Source: Methylobrevis pamukkalensis (GTDB lineage Bacteria > Pseudomonadota > Alphaproteobacteria > Rhizobiales > Pleomorphomonadaceae). Taken from it: DNA of 46,779 nucleotides. Both the position numbers and the translations under genes were made by a program. The stretch is taken from NCBI RefSeq assembly GCF_001720135.1, contig NZ_MCRJ01000017.1, positions 1 through 46,779 on the forward strand, given 5' to 3'. Under the pieces are notes generated by a model. The model saw nothing but the letters and a program-made list of their open reading frames with translations. It ran no database searches and was not told the origin of the DNA. Each line of letters begins with the position of its first letter. Position 1 is the first letter of the stretch. Positions 26,862 to 37,834 of the stretch are shown in pieces.

Positions 26862-28628
26862 TCACGTCCCTGTCGTCTTGTTCGGGCGGGCGGCGAGCAG
26901 TTCGAGGCTGCCGGTCATGTCGCCCTTCACCTCGAGATCGAGCCGTTCAAGGTCGCGCTTGCGCACGTCCGCCTCGATCTCGCGCACCCGTTCGGGCGGT
27001 GTTCCAAGGTCGAGCAGCGCCTGCCGGCCGAAGACGAGGCCGGACTCCACCGTCTCGCGGATCTGGAAGTCGACGCCGGCGCGAATCAGCTCCACCGCAT
27101 GCAGCCGGTCGCGGGCGCGGCAATAGACCCGGGCCTGCGGGAACTCGGCCTGGATCATCTCCACCGCCTTGTGCATCACCTTGGGGGATTCCATGCAGAG
27201 CGCGATCAGCCGGGCCTCGCCGCAGCCGGCAGCGCGCAGCACGTCGGCGCGGGTCGCGTCGCCGTAATAGACCTTGACCCCGATCTTGGCCGCCTCGCGG
27301 ATACGCGCCGCCGAATTGTCGAGGGCGGTGATCTCGATTCCCTCCGCCTCCAGCATCTGCGCCGCCATCCGGCCGAACCGCCCGAAGCCGATCACGACCA
27401 CGCGGGCGCGCGCGTCCTCGAAGGTCTCCACGAACTCCTCGGCATAGCCGCGCTCGCGCAGCGCGGTGACGACCCGGTCGAAGGCCATGGTGATCACCGG
27501 CGTCAGGATCATCGTCAGCACCACCACCGCGGCGAGAAGACTGGCGAGATTGGCATTGAAGATGCCGCCGGCGACGGCCGCCGAATAGAGCACGAAGGCG
27601 AACTCGCCGCCCTGGGGCAGGGTGGCCGAAATCAGCAGCGCGTCGGCATTGCTGGATCCGAACAGCCGCGACAGCACGTAGAGGATCACGCCCTTGACCA
27701 CCAGCGTCGCCAGCGCGAGGCCCAGCACCAGCAGCCAGGCGTCGAGCAGCAGCGCAAGGTTCAGCGTCATGCCGACGCCGATGAAGAACAGGCCGAGCAG
27801 CAGGCCGCGGAACGGGTCGAGGTCGGCCTCCAGCGTGAGACGGAAATTCGATTCCGACAGCAGCACGCCGGCAAGGAAGGCGCCCATCGCCATCGAGATC
27901 CCGACCACCTGCATCAAGGTCGCCGCGCCGAGCACGACCAGCAGGCCGGCGGCGGTCATGATCTCGCGGGCATTGGCGCCGGCCAGCATGCGGAAGGCGG
28001 GGTTGAGCAGGAACCGGCCGGTGAAGACGACGACGCCGACCGCCCCGGCGATCGCCGCCACCTCGCCGAGCGCGCCGAGCAGCCCGCCGGACCCGCCACT
28101 GCTGCGCGTGGACAGCAGCGACACGAGCGTGAGCAGCGGCACGATCGCCATGTCCTGCAACAGCAGGATCGAGAAGGCGCGTCGGCCGAAGGGCAGCGCG
28201 GCGTGGCCGCGCTCCTGCAGGATCTGCATCGCAAAGGCGGTGGAGGAAAGCGCAAGGCCGGCGCCGGCAATGGTGGCGACCCGCATGTCGTAGCCGACGA
28301 GGGCGAAGATGCCGGCGAGCGCCGCCATGGACAGCACCACCTGCAGGCTGCCGAGGCCGAAGATGTCGCGGCGCATCGACCACAGCCGCGAAGGCTTCAG
28401 TTCGAGCCCGATCAGGAACAGGAGGAGAATGACGCCGAGTTCGGCGACATGCAGCACCCGGTCGGCATCGTCGACGACACCGAGGCCATAGGGTCCGATC
28501 GCCAGCCCGGCGCAGAGGTAGCCGAGCACCGAGCCGAGGCCGAAGCGCTTGAACAGCGGCACGGCGATCACGGCCGCGGCCAGGAGGGCGAGCGGTTCGG
28601 CGAATGTGACGACGGTTTCGGAGGCCAT
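26862..28628 (-). CDS. Kef-type monovalent cation:proton antiporter (CPA2 family)
   Basis: A 588-residue inner-membrane antiporter with about twelve helices in residues 1-385 and a cytoplasmic TrkA-N (RCK) domain starting near residue 405 with the nucleotide-binding loop VVVIGFGRFGR. CPA2 signatures include GYLCAGLAIGPYGLG, LLLFLIGLELKP and LLLQDMAIVPLL. It is probably K+/H+ exchange controlled by NAD(H) or glutathione adducts, as for KefB/KefC; whether it is one of these is not decidable. The ATG at 28628 is used; a start at 28691 would add a non-membrane Arg-rich extension. The intergenic distance to DUF2093 (130 nt) argues for separate control. Confidence 0.92.
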   Translation of the reverse strand: MASETVVTFAEPLALLAAAVIAVPLFKRFGLGSVLGYLCAGLAIGPYGLGVVDDADRVLHVAELGVILLLFLIGLELKPSRLWSMRRDIFGLGSLQVVLSMAALAGIFALVGYDMRVATIAGAGLALSSTAFAMQILQERGHAALPFGRRAFSILLLQDMAIVPLLTLVSLLSTRSSGGSGGLLGALGEVAAIAGAVGVVVFTGRFLLNPAFRMLAGANAREIMTAAGLLVVLGAATLMQVVGISMAMGAFLAGVLLSESNFRLTLEADLDPFRGLLLGLFFIGVGMTLNLALLLDAWLLVLGLALATLVVKGVILYVLSRLFGSSNADALLISATLPQGGEFAFVLYSAAVAGGIFNANLASLLAAVVVLTMILTPVITMAFDRVVTALRERGYAEEFVETFEDARARVVVIGFGRFGRMAAQMLEAEGIEITALDNSAARIREAAKIGVKVYYGDATRADVLRAAGCGEARLIALCMESPKVMHKAVEMIQAEFPQARVYCRARDRLHAVELIRAGVDFQIRETVESGLVFGRQALLDLGTPPERVREIEADVRKRDLERLDLEVKGDMTGSLELLAARPNKTTGT

Positions 28629-28766
28629 GGCGTCGACGTGGCGGGGGGTGCGAAGGCGGGGCGAACACGGCCGAAGCTGCCGTTGCGACAACTATAGACC
28701 GAATCGGGGCGAATCGAGGTTCCAATTCGGACAAATCGTTGGTCGCCGGGCACGACAACGAACGAC

Positions 28767-28791
28767 GCCGGCCCCAGGGATCGGGGCCGGC
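28767..28791 (-). terminator. Hairpin downstream of tldD
   Basis: GCCGGCCCC/GGGGCCGGC forms a perfect 9-bp stem (28767-28775 with 28783-28791) with a 7-nt loop. On the minus strand it starts 35 nt after the tldD stop and is followed by GTCGTTCGTTGTCG, moderately T-rich. It is the likely tldD terminator. Confidence 0.55.
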
Positions 28792-28826
28792 GCGGGAGAC
28801 ATCGGCGAAACGGAGACGAAAGGCGT

Positions 28827-30251
28827 TCAGGTGGCTGTGCCGCCGACCGTCACCGCGTCGATGCGCATCGACGGCTGGCCGACGCCGACCGGGACGCCCT
28901 GGCCGGACTTGCCGCAGGTGCCGATGCCGGGGTCGAGCGACATGTCGTTGCCGATCATGCGCACGCGGGTGAGTGCATCCGGGCCGTTGCCGATCAGCAT
29001 CGCGCCCTTGACCGGGCGGTCGATCCGGCCGTCGCGGATCAGATAGGCCTCGGTCAGGTTGAACACGAACTTGCCGGAGACGATGTCGACCTGGCCGCCG
29101 CCCATGGCCGCGGCATAGAGCCCGTTCTTCACCGAGGCGACGATCTCGCCGGGGTCGGTGTCGCCGCCGAGCATGTAGGTGTTGGTCATCCGCGGCATCG
29201 GCACGTGGGCATAGGACTGGCGGCGGCCGTTGCCGGTGGAGGTCGTCCCCATCAGTCGGGCATTCTGCCGGTCCTGCATGTAGCCGACGAGCCGGCCGTC
29301 CTCGATCAGCGTGGTGCAGTTCGACGGGGTGCCCTCGTCGTCGACCGAGATCGAGCCGCGCCGGTCGGCGATCGTGCCGTCGTCGACGATGGTGACGCCC
29401 TTCGAGGCGACCATCTCGCCCATCAGGCCGGAGAAGGCGGAGGTCTTCTTGCGGTTGAAGTCGCCCTCGAGCCCGTGGCCGACCGCCTCGTGCAGCAGCA
29501 CGCCGTTCCAGCCCGGGCCGATCACCACGTCCATGGTTCCGGCCGGCGCGGGCACGGCGTCGAGGTTGACGAGGGCCTGGCGCAGCGCCTCGTCGACCGA
29601 ATGCTGCCAGCGGTCGGTGAGGATGAAGCTGTCGTAGCCGAGCCGGCCGCCCTCGCCATGGGAGCCCGATTCCTGCCGGTCGCCGTCGCCGACCACGACC
29701 GAGACGTTGACCCGCACCAGTGGCCGCACGTCGCGCACCCGCAGGCCGTCGGCGCGCAGGATCTCCACCACCTTCCATGAGGCGGCGAGCGAGGCCGTGA
29801 CCTGGCGCACCCGCGGATCCTTCGCCCGGGCATAGGCGTCGATCTCGGCGAGCAGGGTCACCTTGTCGCCGAAGGCCGGGCCGGCCAGCGGATCGACATC
29901 GCCGTAGAGCCGGCGGTTGGTCGGCATCGGGCCGGCGGCGAGGAGGCCGGAATGGCCGCGCGCGACGGCGGAGACCGCGCTCGCCGCCCGCTTCAGCGCC
30001 GCCTCGGAAATGTCGTCGGCATGGGCATAGCCCACCGCCTCGCCGGCCACAGCCCTCAGTCCGAACCCTTGCGAGGTGTCGTAGGTGGCGGTCTTGAGCC
30101 GGCCGTTGTCGAAGGCGAGCACCTCCGAATGGGAATATTCCAGATAGAGCTCGCCGTCGTCGGCCCCGGCCAGAGCCTGCGCAACGATGCGCCGCGCCGC
30201 GTCGGGATCGAGGCCGGTGGCGGCGAAGAGATCGGTCGGATGCTGGGTCAT
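28827..30251 (-). CDS. tldD: Metalloprotease TldD
   Basis: A 474-residue zinc peptidase, catalytic subunit of the TldD/TldE complex that degrades or trims unfolded and modified peptides in the cytosol. The zinc motif HEAVGHGLEGD (HExxxH) is at about residues 254-264, and the conserved C-terminal part GTCGKSGQGVPVGVGQPS is intact. Its partner TldE is encoded 8.6 kb upstream in the opposite orientation, flanking the lipid A operon. Length is normal and the ATG at 30251 matches homologues. Confidence 0.95.
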   Translation of the reverse strand: MTQHPTDLFAATGLDPDAARRIVAQALAGADDGELYLEYSHSEVLAFDNGRLKTATYDTSQGFGLRAVAGEAVGYAHADDISEAALKRAASAVSAVARGHSGLLAAGPMPTNRRLYGDVDPLAGPAFGDKVTLLAEIDAYARAKDPRVRQVTASLAASWKVVEILRADGLRVRDVRPLVRVNVSVVVGDGDRQESGSHGEGGRLGYDSFILTDRWQHSVDEALRQALVNLDAVPAPAGTMDVVIGPGWNGVLLHEAVGHGLEGDFNRKKTSAFSGLMGEMVASKGVTIVDDGTIADRRGSISVDDEGTPSNCTTLIEDGRLVGYMQDRQNARLMGTTSTGNGRRQSYAHVPMPRMTNTYMLGGDTDPGEIVASVKNGLYAAAMGGGQVDIVSGKFVFNLTEAYLIRDGRIDRPVKGAMLIGNGPDALTRVRMIGNDMSLDPGIGTCGKSGQGVPVGVGQPSMRIDAVTVGGTAT

Positions 30252-30355
30252 GGCGGGAATCCGGGTCGGCGGTGGCGGAACGTTGCCTCAACAGATAGGT
30301 CGCCGCGGCCGGCGTGTCACCCCGCCGGGAGGTGATCCGGGCGGATCCGTCCGGA

Positions 30356-30967
30356 TCAGTAGAGAGTCGCCTGGTAGCGCTCCAGCATCTCGGCCTGGGT
30401 CTCGGCCGTTGCGGCAAGGCCGAGCTGATCCTTCAGCATCTCGCCCATGGAGGGGATCGCGCTGCGGTCGATCCGCGCTTCGGGGTCCCACAGCCGGGCG
30501 CGCATCAGCGCCTTGGCGCAGTGGAGATAGGCCTCGCGCACATGGACGACCAGCACGGTCTTCGGCGCCCGCTCGCCGACGGCGAATCGGGCGCACAGAT
30601 CCGCGTCGTCGCGGATCTCGGCGGTGCCCTGCACCCGCAGCGTCTCGTCCATGCCGGGAATGAGGAAAAGAAGGCCGACGCCGGGGTTGGCGACGACATT
30701 GAGCAGCGTGTCGATGCGGTTGTTGCCGGGCTGGTCGGGCAGGATCAGGGTGCAGTCGTCGGCGACCTCGACGAAGCCCGGCGCGTCGCCGCGCGGCGTG
30801 ATGTCCCCGAGGCCATCGGGGCCGGTCGAGGACAGGACGACGAAGGGCGACAGGCCGATGATGCGGCGGCAATGCACGTCGAGCGCCGGCAGCACCTTGC
30901 GCGCCGAACGCGGGTTGGGCGTGCCGTAGAGGGCGCGCAGATCCTCGGCCGACGTCAGCTTCGCCAT
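30356..30967 (-). CDS. Pyridoxamine 5'-phosphate oxidase-like FMN-binding protein (MSMEG_1061-type)
   Basis: A 203-residue split-barrel flavoprotein. The family layout is seen: FVVLSSTGPDGLGDITPRGD (about 42-61), a strand-rich core with DQPGNNRIDTLLNVVANPGVGLLF, and the RVQGTAEI strand. The C-terminal 60 residues hold a helical VREAYLHCAKALMRARLWDP segment, characteristic of the MSMEG_1061 subgroup. A role in redox chemistry of an unknown substrate is all that can be said. The ATG at 30967 follows a GTG at 30970 that is equally possible. It lies 51 nt after the ialB stop and could be co-transcribed. Confidence 0.87.
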   Translation of the reverse strand: MAKLTSAEDLRALYGTPNPRSARKVLPALDVHCRRIIGLSPFVVLSSTGPDGLGDITPRGDAPGFVEVADDCTLILPDQPGNNRIDTLLNVVANPGVGLLFLIPGMDETLRVQGTAEIRDDADLCARFAVGERAPKTVLVVHVREAYLHCAKALMRARLWDPEARIDRSAIPSMGEMLKDQLGLAATAETQAEMLERYQATLY

Positions 30968-31018
30968 CACATTCTCGTTCTTGCTGCGGGAAGTTCGAAC
31001 CGGGCGGGCAGGCGCCCC

Positions 31019-31543
31019 TCACGGCAGGGCGGCGACGCCTTCCTTGAAGCCCTTCAGCGAGATCGGGATGCCGATGCCTTCCTCGGGCGTCTGGAAGATG
31101 ATGAAGGTCGCGGCCGAACCGGTCGACATCTGGTTCATCAGATCCTCCTCCATCACCGCCTCGGCAAAGCAGCCGTTGGCGAGACAGCGCACGAAGGCGG
31201 TGCGGCCGATGTCCTTGTCGTCGATCCGCAGGCCGAGGCCCGAGGGCAGCAGCACGCCGAGCGGGGCGAGCACGCGCAGGATCGGCGTCTTCTTGTCGGC
31301 GGTCTTCACGATGATCACCGACAGGCCGACGTTGTCGCGGTCCTCGGCCGTCACGTTCTGGATCAGGGCGCACTGTTCGTCGCGCGCGCCGGGCGGCTGG
31401 TCGCAGCGGATCTGCCAGTCGTCGAAGACGGTCTTCACCGTGCCCTGGGCCTGCGCCGGGCCGGCCGGCGCCAGCAGGCCTCCGGCAGCGAGGACGGCGG
31501 CCGCGACGAGCGAGGCGATACGTGTTGCGGGCGAAGCCATCAT
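31019..31543 (-). CDS. Invasion-associated locus B (IalB) family periplasmic protein
   Basis: A 174-residue protein with a clear Sec signal peptide (MMASPATR, hydrophobic core, AQA cleavage near residue 32). The mature part carries the IalB pattern: WQIRCDQ, a second Cys in EQCALIQ, and RCLANGCFAEAVM, so four cysteines that may form two disulfides. IalB was named in Bartonella, where it aids erythrocyte invasion; the family is widespread in free-living Hyphomicrobiales and its general role is unclear. Two adjacent ATG codons (31543, 31540) are possible starts. A 13-codon upstream ORF ends over the first ATG. It is divergent from coxB. Confidence 0.88.
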   Translation of the reverse strand: MMASPATRIASLVAAAVLAAGGLLAPAGPAQAQGTVKTVFDDWQIRCDQPPGARDEQCALIQNVTAEDRDNVGLSVIIVKTADKKTPILRVLAPLGVLLPSGLGLRIDDKDIGRTAFVRCLANGCFAEAVMEEDLMNQMSTGSAATFIIFQTPEEGIGIPISLKGFKEGVAALP

Positions 31544-31581
31544 CGGTACTCGTTCCGGCGGTTGATTCTGAGCGCGTTCAT
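31540..31581 (-). CDS. 13-codon upstream ORF overlapping the ialB start (putative leader peptide)
   Basis: Reading leftwards, ATG at 31581 is preceded by GGTGGAGGACAG, the best ribosome binding site in the region, and opens a frame encoding MNALRINRRNEYR with TGA overlapping the ialB ATG in an ATGA arrangement. The ialB start itself has only a weak GGAA upstream. Translational coupling through this short ORF is therefore plausible. It could equally be a chance ORF that merely donates a ribosome binding site. Confidence 0.4.
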   Translation of the reverse strand: MNALRINRRNEYR

Positions 31582-31583
31582 TC

Positions 31584-31668
31584 TGTCCTCCACCCGGGCT
31601 GCCGGCCAGCGAAAAGCGCCGTAGTGCACCGATGGTCCCCGGCAAGGGTGTACCAATGTCCTCCACCC
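31584..31668 (-). repeat. Two copies of GGGTGGAGGACA upstream of ialB
   Basis: The 12-mer GGGTGGAGGACA (minus strand) occurs at 31584-31595, as the ribosome binding site of the short upstream ORF, and again at 31657-31668. They are 73 nt apart and perfectly identical. The second copy is followed by ATT, not ATG. They may reflect a local duplication or a binding site. Confidence 0.45.
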
Positions 31669-31802
31669 TACGAAAGCATAGGTGTTTGCCCAACATGGCG
31701 AGGGGATGGCGAAATCGCGGCAGGGGCGGCGCGGAAGGCTCTGAAATCTCGACGGGTTCGGGCGGTGCCGCGGGGCTTGCCCCGGCTCTGTCTGGAACTG
31801 GT

Positions 31803-31812
31803 GCAAATTTGC
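31803..31812. promoter_or_regulatory. Perfect palindrome GCAAATTTGC
   Basis: A 10-bp perfect palindrome, AT-rich inside a GC-rich region, directly abutting a bulged hairpin (CCGCAATCTGG at 31812-31822 pairing with CCAGA at 31827-31831 and TTGCGG at 31837-31842). It is a candidate operator for the divergent ialB/coxB region; no factor is known. Confidence 0.35.
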
Positions 31813-31876
31813 CGCAATCTGGTCCGCCAGATGCCATTGCGGTGCGCGCGTCCTTGTGTTTTTTCTCGCAAGCGGT

Positions 31877-31890
31877 TTGATCTGTGTCAA
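31877..31890 (+). promoter_or_regulatory. FNR/FixK-type binding site upstream of coxB
   Basis: TTGATCTGTGTCAA fits the TTGA-N6-TCAA core of CRP/FNR-family regulators (FnrN, FixK, Anr); it differs at one base from the symmetric TTGAT-N4-ATCAA. It lies 226 nt before the coxB GTG. Oxygen-dependent control of the aa3 oxidase by such regulators is established in related bacteria, so the site is plausible, but no -10 is obvious at the activating distance. Confidence 0.6.
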
Positions 31891-32116
31891 AACGTGCCCT
31901 TGCGCGGGGCCGGAGGCTGACGCATGCGTTGCGGCGGGCCTTCAGTCCGCGGCGGGCCGGTCACTGCGGCGACGCCGGCTGATGCGGCATCCCGCCGATG
32001 TGACGGACCCGGCCATGAGGGCGCGTCGAGACCAAGCGGGACGGCCGAGCCGGCACAGCGCCTTGAGTTTCAGGGCTGCGAGGCGAAGCAGTGCCATCGT
32101 TAAGGGAGCGGAAGAC

Positions 32117-34691
<2,575 letters not shown>

Positions 34692-34713
34692 CCGGCTGAT
34701 GCGGACCTGACGA

Positions 34714-34741
34714 TGTGGCCGGACGCCCGCGCCCGGCCACA
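34714..34741 (+). terminator. Hairpin in the coxA-ctaB gap
   Basis: TGTGGCCGG/CCGGCCACA pair over 9 bp (34714-34722 with 34733-34741) with a 10-nt loop, 22 nt after the coxA stop. No U-run follows. It may partly terminate or stabilise the 3' end of a coxBA transcript, lowering expression of the assembly genes relative to the subunits. Confidence 0.45.
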
Positions 34742-34902
34742 GGATGACAAGACGCTGCGGACGGCAAGGTGGTTGTCCGCGCACATGTGACGGATGGCGG
34801 CATGCGGGCCCGACGAGGCCGACGCCGCCTCCGGCCGGACGAGGCGACGGTCGCAGGGCCGGCGCGTTTCGAAGGCCTCACCGAGTGGGAAAGACGAAGA
34901 GT

Positions 34903-35838
34903 ATGGCACTGGTCGAAGAGCGGATGCACGAGATCGGCTCCGATGAATGGTCGGGCGGCGCGTCCGTCGGCGATTTCTTCGAACTTCTGAAGCCGCGCGT
35001 CATGTCGCTGGTGATCTTCACCGCGCTGGTCGGCATCGTGCTTGCGCCCGGCGGCGTCCATCCGCTGCTCGGCGCCGTGGCCCTCCTGGCGATCGCGGTC
35101 GGCGCCGGGGCCTCCGGCGCGCTCAACATGTGGTACGATGCCGACATCGACCGGGTGATGTCGCGCACCGCGGGACGCCCGATCCCGTCCGGCCGGGTCA
35201 CGCCGGAAGAGGCGCTGTCCTTCGGCCTCGTGCTGGCGGTGCTCTCGGTGTTCACGCTCGGCGTGGCGCTGAACTGGGCGGCCGCGGCGCTGCTCGCCTT
35301 CACGATCTTCTTCTATGCCGTCGTCTACACGATGTGGCTGAAGCGCTCGACGCCGCAGAACATCGTGATCGGCGGGGCCGCCGGCGCCTTCCCGCCCATG
35401 ATCGGCTGGGCCGCCGTCACCGGCGATGTGTCGCTGGCGAGCGTGGTGCTGTTCCTGATCATCTTCCTCTGGACGCCGCCGCACTTCTGGGCCCTGGCGC
35501 TGGTGAAGTCCGACGATTACGCCCGCGCCGGCATCCCGATGATGCCGATCGTCGCCGGCAATGCCTCGACGCGGCGCCAGATCGTCGTCTACTCGGTGAT
35601 CTTCGCCTTGATCGGGCTGGCCCCCTGGGCCCTCGGCTTCGGCGGCATGGTCTACGGCGTCACGGCGGGGGTGCTGGGTGCGATCTTCGTCGGCCTCTCG
35701 GTCGACATCCTGCGCACCGGCGATGGCCCGCACGCCCGCAAGGTGTCGATGCGGCTGTTCCTGTTCTCGATCTTCCATCTGTTCGCGCTCTTCGCCGTTC
35801 TTCTCGGCGAGCGGCTGGCGACAATCCTTGCAGGCTGA
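34903..35838 (+). CDS. ctaB: Protoheme IX farnesyltransferase CtaB (heme O synthase)
   Basis: A 311-residue UbiA-superfamily membrane enzyme that farnesylates heme b to heme o, the precursor of heme a for CoxA. The Asp-rich motif [15 protein letters not shown], the [24 protein letters not shown] loop and [10 protein letters not shown] are diagnostic. About eight or nine helices are visible. The ATG at 34903 is favoured because MALVEERM is the first residue set resembling homologues; the in-frame ATG at 34744 would add a non-membrane Arg-rich stretch. Confidence 0.96.
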   Translation: MALVEERMHEIGSDEWSGGASVGDFFELLKPRVMSLVIFTALVGIVLAPGGVHPLLGAVALLAIAVGAGASGALNMWYDADIDRVMSRTAGRPIPSGRVTPEEALSFGLVLAVLSVFTLGVALNWAAAALLAFTIFFYAVVYTMWLKRSTPQNIVIGGAAGAFPPMIGWAAVTGDVSLASVVLFLIIFLWTPPHFWALALVKSDDYARAGIPMMPIVAGNASTRRQIVVYSVIFALIGLAPWALGFGGMVYGVTAGVLGAIFVGLSVDILRTGDGPHARKVSMRLFLFSIFHLFALFAVLLGERLATILAG

Positions 35839-35839
35839 C

Positions 35840-36010
35840 ATGGTTGACGAAGTCATGAGGGACGACGAGATCGAACTCACCCCGGCGCAGCAGCGCAAGC
35901 GGCGCAATCGCAACATCGCGATCGGCCTCGCGCTCGCCGGCCTGGTGGTGCTTTTCTACCTCGTCACCATCGTGAAGCTCGGGGTGAACGTGCTGAACCG
36001 GCCGCTCTGA
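35840..36010 (+). CDS. coxF: CoxF, small cytochrome c oxidase cluster protein
   Basis: A 56-residue protein: an acidic then basic hydrophilic start (TPAQQRKRRNRN) and one membrane helix (about 26-48) ending in VNVLNRPL. Small single-helix CoxF proteins lie between ctaB and ctaG in many Hyphomicrobiales. The role is unknown, presumably structural or in assembly of the aa3 oxidase. It starts one base after the ctaB stop. Confidence 0.82.
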   Translation: MVDEVMRDDEIELTPAQQRKRRNRNIAIGLALAGLVVLFYLVTIVKLGVNVLNRPL

Positions 36011-36033
36011 CCGCAGGGCAGGGCGGAGAGGCA

Positions 36034-36681
36034 ATGTCGGACACAGGGCAGGCAGGATCTGGGATGACGGACGAGACGACCGACAAGGGCGAGGGCAAGG
36101 GCAGCACGGGCAACAACCGTCTCGTCGTGCTGTGCTGCGCGGCCTTCGTCTCCACGATGGTCGGCGTGTCCTTTGCGGCGGTGCCGCTCTACCAGCTGTT
36201 CTGCCAGGTGACGGGCTATGCCGGCACCACCCAGCGCGCGGACGCAGGTGGCGACGTGGTGCTCGACAAGGAGATCACCGTCCGCTTCGACGCCAACCTC
36301 GGCGGCCACCTGCCCTGGTCGTTCAAGCCGGATCAGAATTCCGTCAAGGTCAAGATCGGCGCCATGGAGACGGTCTACTACCGTGTCCGCAACCTCGCCG
36401 ACCATGATGTCACCGCGACGGCAACCTTCAATGTCACCCCCGGCCGGGCCGGCCTGTTCTTCTCCAAGATCGCCTGCTTCTGCTTCACCGAGCAGACGCT
36501 GAAGGCCGGCGAGGAACTGCAGATGGGCGTGACCTTCTATGTCGATCCGGCGATCGTCGACGACAAGGAAGCCAAATACGTCGACACGATCACGCTGTCC
36601 TACACCTTCTTTCCGGTGAAGGGCTCCGAGACGCCGCTGGCGGCCGCGCCCCGGCCGCAGTCGGCCTCGGACGGATCGTGA
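36034..36681 (+). CDS. ctaG: Cytochrome c oxidase assembly protein CtaG (Cox11 family)
   Basis: A 215-residue copper chaperone that delivers Cu(I) to the CuB site of CoxA. One N-terminal membrane helix (about 30-50) is followed by a periplasmic immunoglobulin-like domain with the Cu-binding pair CFCF in KIACFCFTEQTL; a third conserved Cys is in LYQLFCQVTGY. The ATG at 36034 has GGAGAGG upstream; an in-frame ATG at 36064 is less favoured. It lies 23 nt after coxF. Confidence 0.95.
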   Translation: MSDTGQAGSGMTDETTDKGEGKGSTGNNRLVVLCCAAFVSTMVGVSFAAVPLYQLFCQVTGYAGTTQRADAGGDVVLDKEITVRFDANLGGHLPWSFKPDQNSVKVKIGAMETVYYRVRNLADHDVTATATFNVTPGRAGLFFSKIACFCFTEQTLKAGEELQMGVTFYVDPAIVDDKEAKYVDTITLSYTFFPVKGSETPLAAAPRPQSASDGS

Positions 36682-36876
36682 CGACGGGGAATGTCCGGGG
36701 CGGCGTCGGCCGATCCGGGAAGACGTGGCGGTTCGCAAGGGGCGGTGCCGCCGCCTGAATTCGGCCGGGATCCGGGGTGGCAGGCCACTCCGGTCCAACG
36801 GCCGGACCATTGACAGCGGGGCGCGCGCAGTCCGTCAAGGACGGCGCCGCGCGCAGACCCGGGGGAGAAGAACGGT

Positions 36877-37743
36877 ATGGCAGACGCACACAACGTTGAT
36901 CACGACTATCACCTCGTCGACCCCAGCCCCTGGCCGGCGCTCGCCTCGCTCGGCGCCTTCGTCACGGCCTTCGGCGCGATCGGCCTGATGCGGGCGACCA
37001 CCGAGCGCGAATTCGTGATGTTCGGGATCGACTTCACCACGCCGTGGATCTTCTTCGTCGGCCTGGCGATCGTGCTCTACACCTGCTTCATGTGGTGGCG
37101 GGACACGATCAAGGAGGCCCATGCCGGCTTCCACACCCGCGTGGTGTCCCTGCATCTGCGCTACGGGATGATCCTGTTCATCGCCTCGGAGGTGATGTTC
37201 TTCGTGGCCTGGTTCTGGGCCTTCTTCGATGCCAGCCTTTACCCGGGCGAGCCGCATCAGGTCCTGCGCGCCGAGCATACCGGTGGCGTCTGGCCGCCGG
37301 TCGGCATCGAGACCTTCGATCCCTGGCACCTGCCGCTGTTCAACACCATCATCCTGCTGACCTCCGGCACGACGGTGACCTGGGCCCACCATGCCCTGCT
37401 GCACGATGACCGCAAGGGCCTGATCTGGGGCCTGTCGCTGACGGTCGCCCTCGGCCTGCTGTTCTCCTACGTCCAGGCCGTGGAATACAGCCACGCGGCC
37501 TTCGACTTCGGCGGCAACATCTACGGCGCCACCTTCTTCATGGCGACCGGCTTCCACGGCTTCCATGTCATCATCGGCACGATCTTCCTGCTGATCTGCC
37601 TGCTCCGCGCGATGAAGGGCCACTTCACCTCCAAGCAGCATTTCGGCTTCGAGGCGGCGGCCTGGTACTGGCACTTCGTCGACGTGGTCTGGCTGTTCCT
37701 GTTCGTCGCCGTCTACATCTGGGCGGCCGGCCCGAGCCACTGA
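36877..37743 (+). CDS. coxC: Cytochrome c oxidase subunit III CoxC (CtaE)
   Basis: A 288-residue subunit with seven membrane helices that stabilises subunit I and its proton uptake. Family motifs include [33 protein letters not shown] and [25 protein letters not shown] ribosome binding site precedes the ATG. The 195-nt gap after ctaG holds no gene I can support. A strong hairpin ends the unit. Confidence 0.97.
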   Translation: MADAHNVDHDYHLVDPSPWPALASLGAFVTAFGAIGLMRATTEREFVMFGIDFTTPWIFFVGLAIVLYTCFMWWRDTIKEAHAGFHTRVVSLHLRYGMILFIASEVMFFVAWFWAFFDASLYPGEPHQVLRAEHTGGVWPPVGIETFDPWHLPLFNTIILLTSGTTVTWAHHALLHDDRKGLIWGLSLTVALGLLFSYVQAVEYSHAAFDFGGNIYGATFFMATGFHGFHVIIGTIFLLICLLRAMKGHFTSKQHFGFEAAAWYWHFVDVVWLFLFVAVYIWAAGPSH

Positions 37744-37771
37744 CGGCAGCCGACGCGACACGCGAGGACAC

Positions 37772-37799
37772 GATACGGCCGGCTCTTGCCGGCCGTATC
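37772..37799 (+). terminator. Strong 12-bp hairpin after coxC
   Basis: GATACGGCCGGC/GCCGGCCGTATC is a perfect 12-bp stem (37772-37783 with 37788-37799) closed by a TCTT tetraloop, followed by CCGTTTC. It starts 29 nt after the coxC stop and 36 nt before the DUF983 gene, and is the best terminator candidate in the window. Confidence 0.72.
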
Positions 37800-37834
37800 C
37801 CGTTTCAAGGACCCCGGTCGAAAGGGAAGCCGCG

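Larger units (their letters stand above)
31582..32116. promoter_or_regulatory. Divergent control region between ialB and coxB
   Basis: 535 nt with no credible gene. It contains two copies of a 12-mer, an AT-rich 10-bp palindrome, a bulged hairpin at 31812-31842, an FNR/FixK-type box and a run of six T at 31859-31864. Promoters for ialB (leftward) and coxB (rightward) must lie here, but no convincing -35/-10 pair could be assigned. Confidence 0.6.

Noticed and set aside
26947..30417. An 1156-codon minus-strand frame
   Set aside because: Out-of-frame shadow of the Kef antiporter and tldD genes, full of Arg and Pro with no domain.
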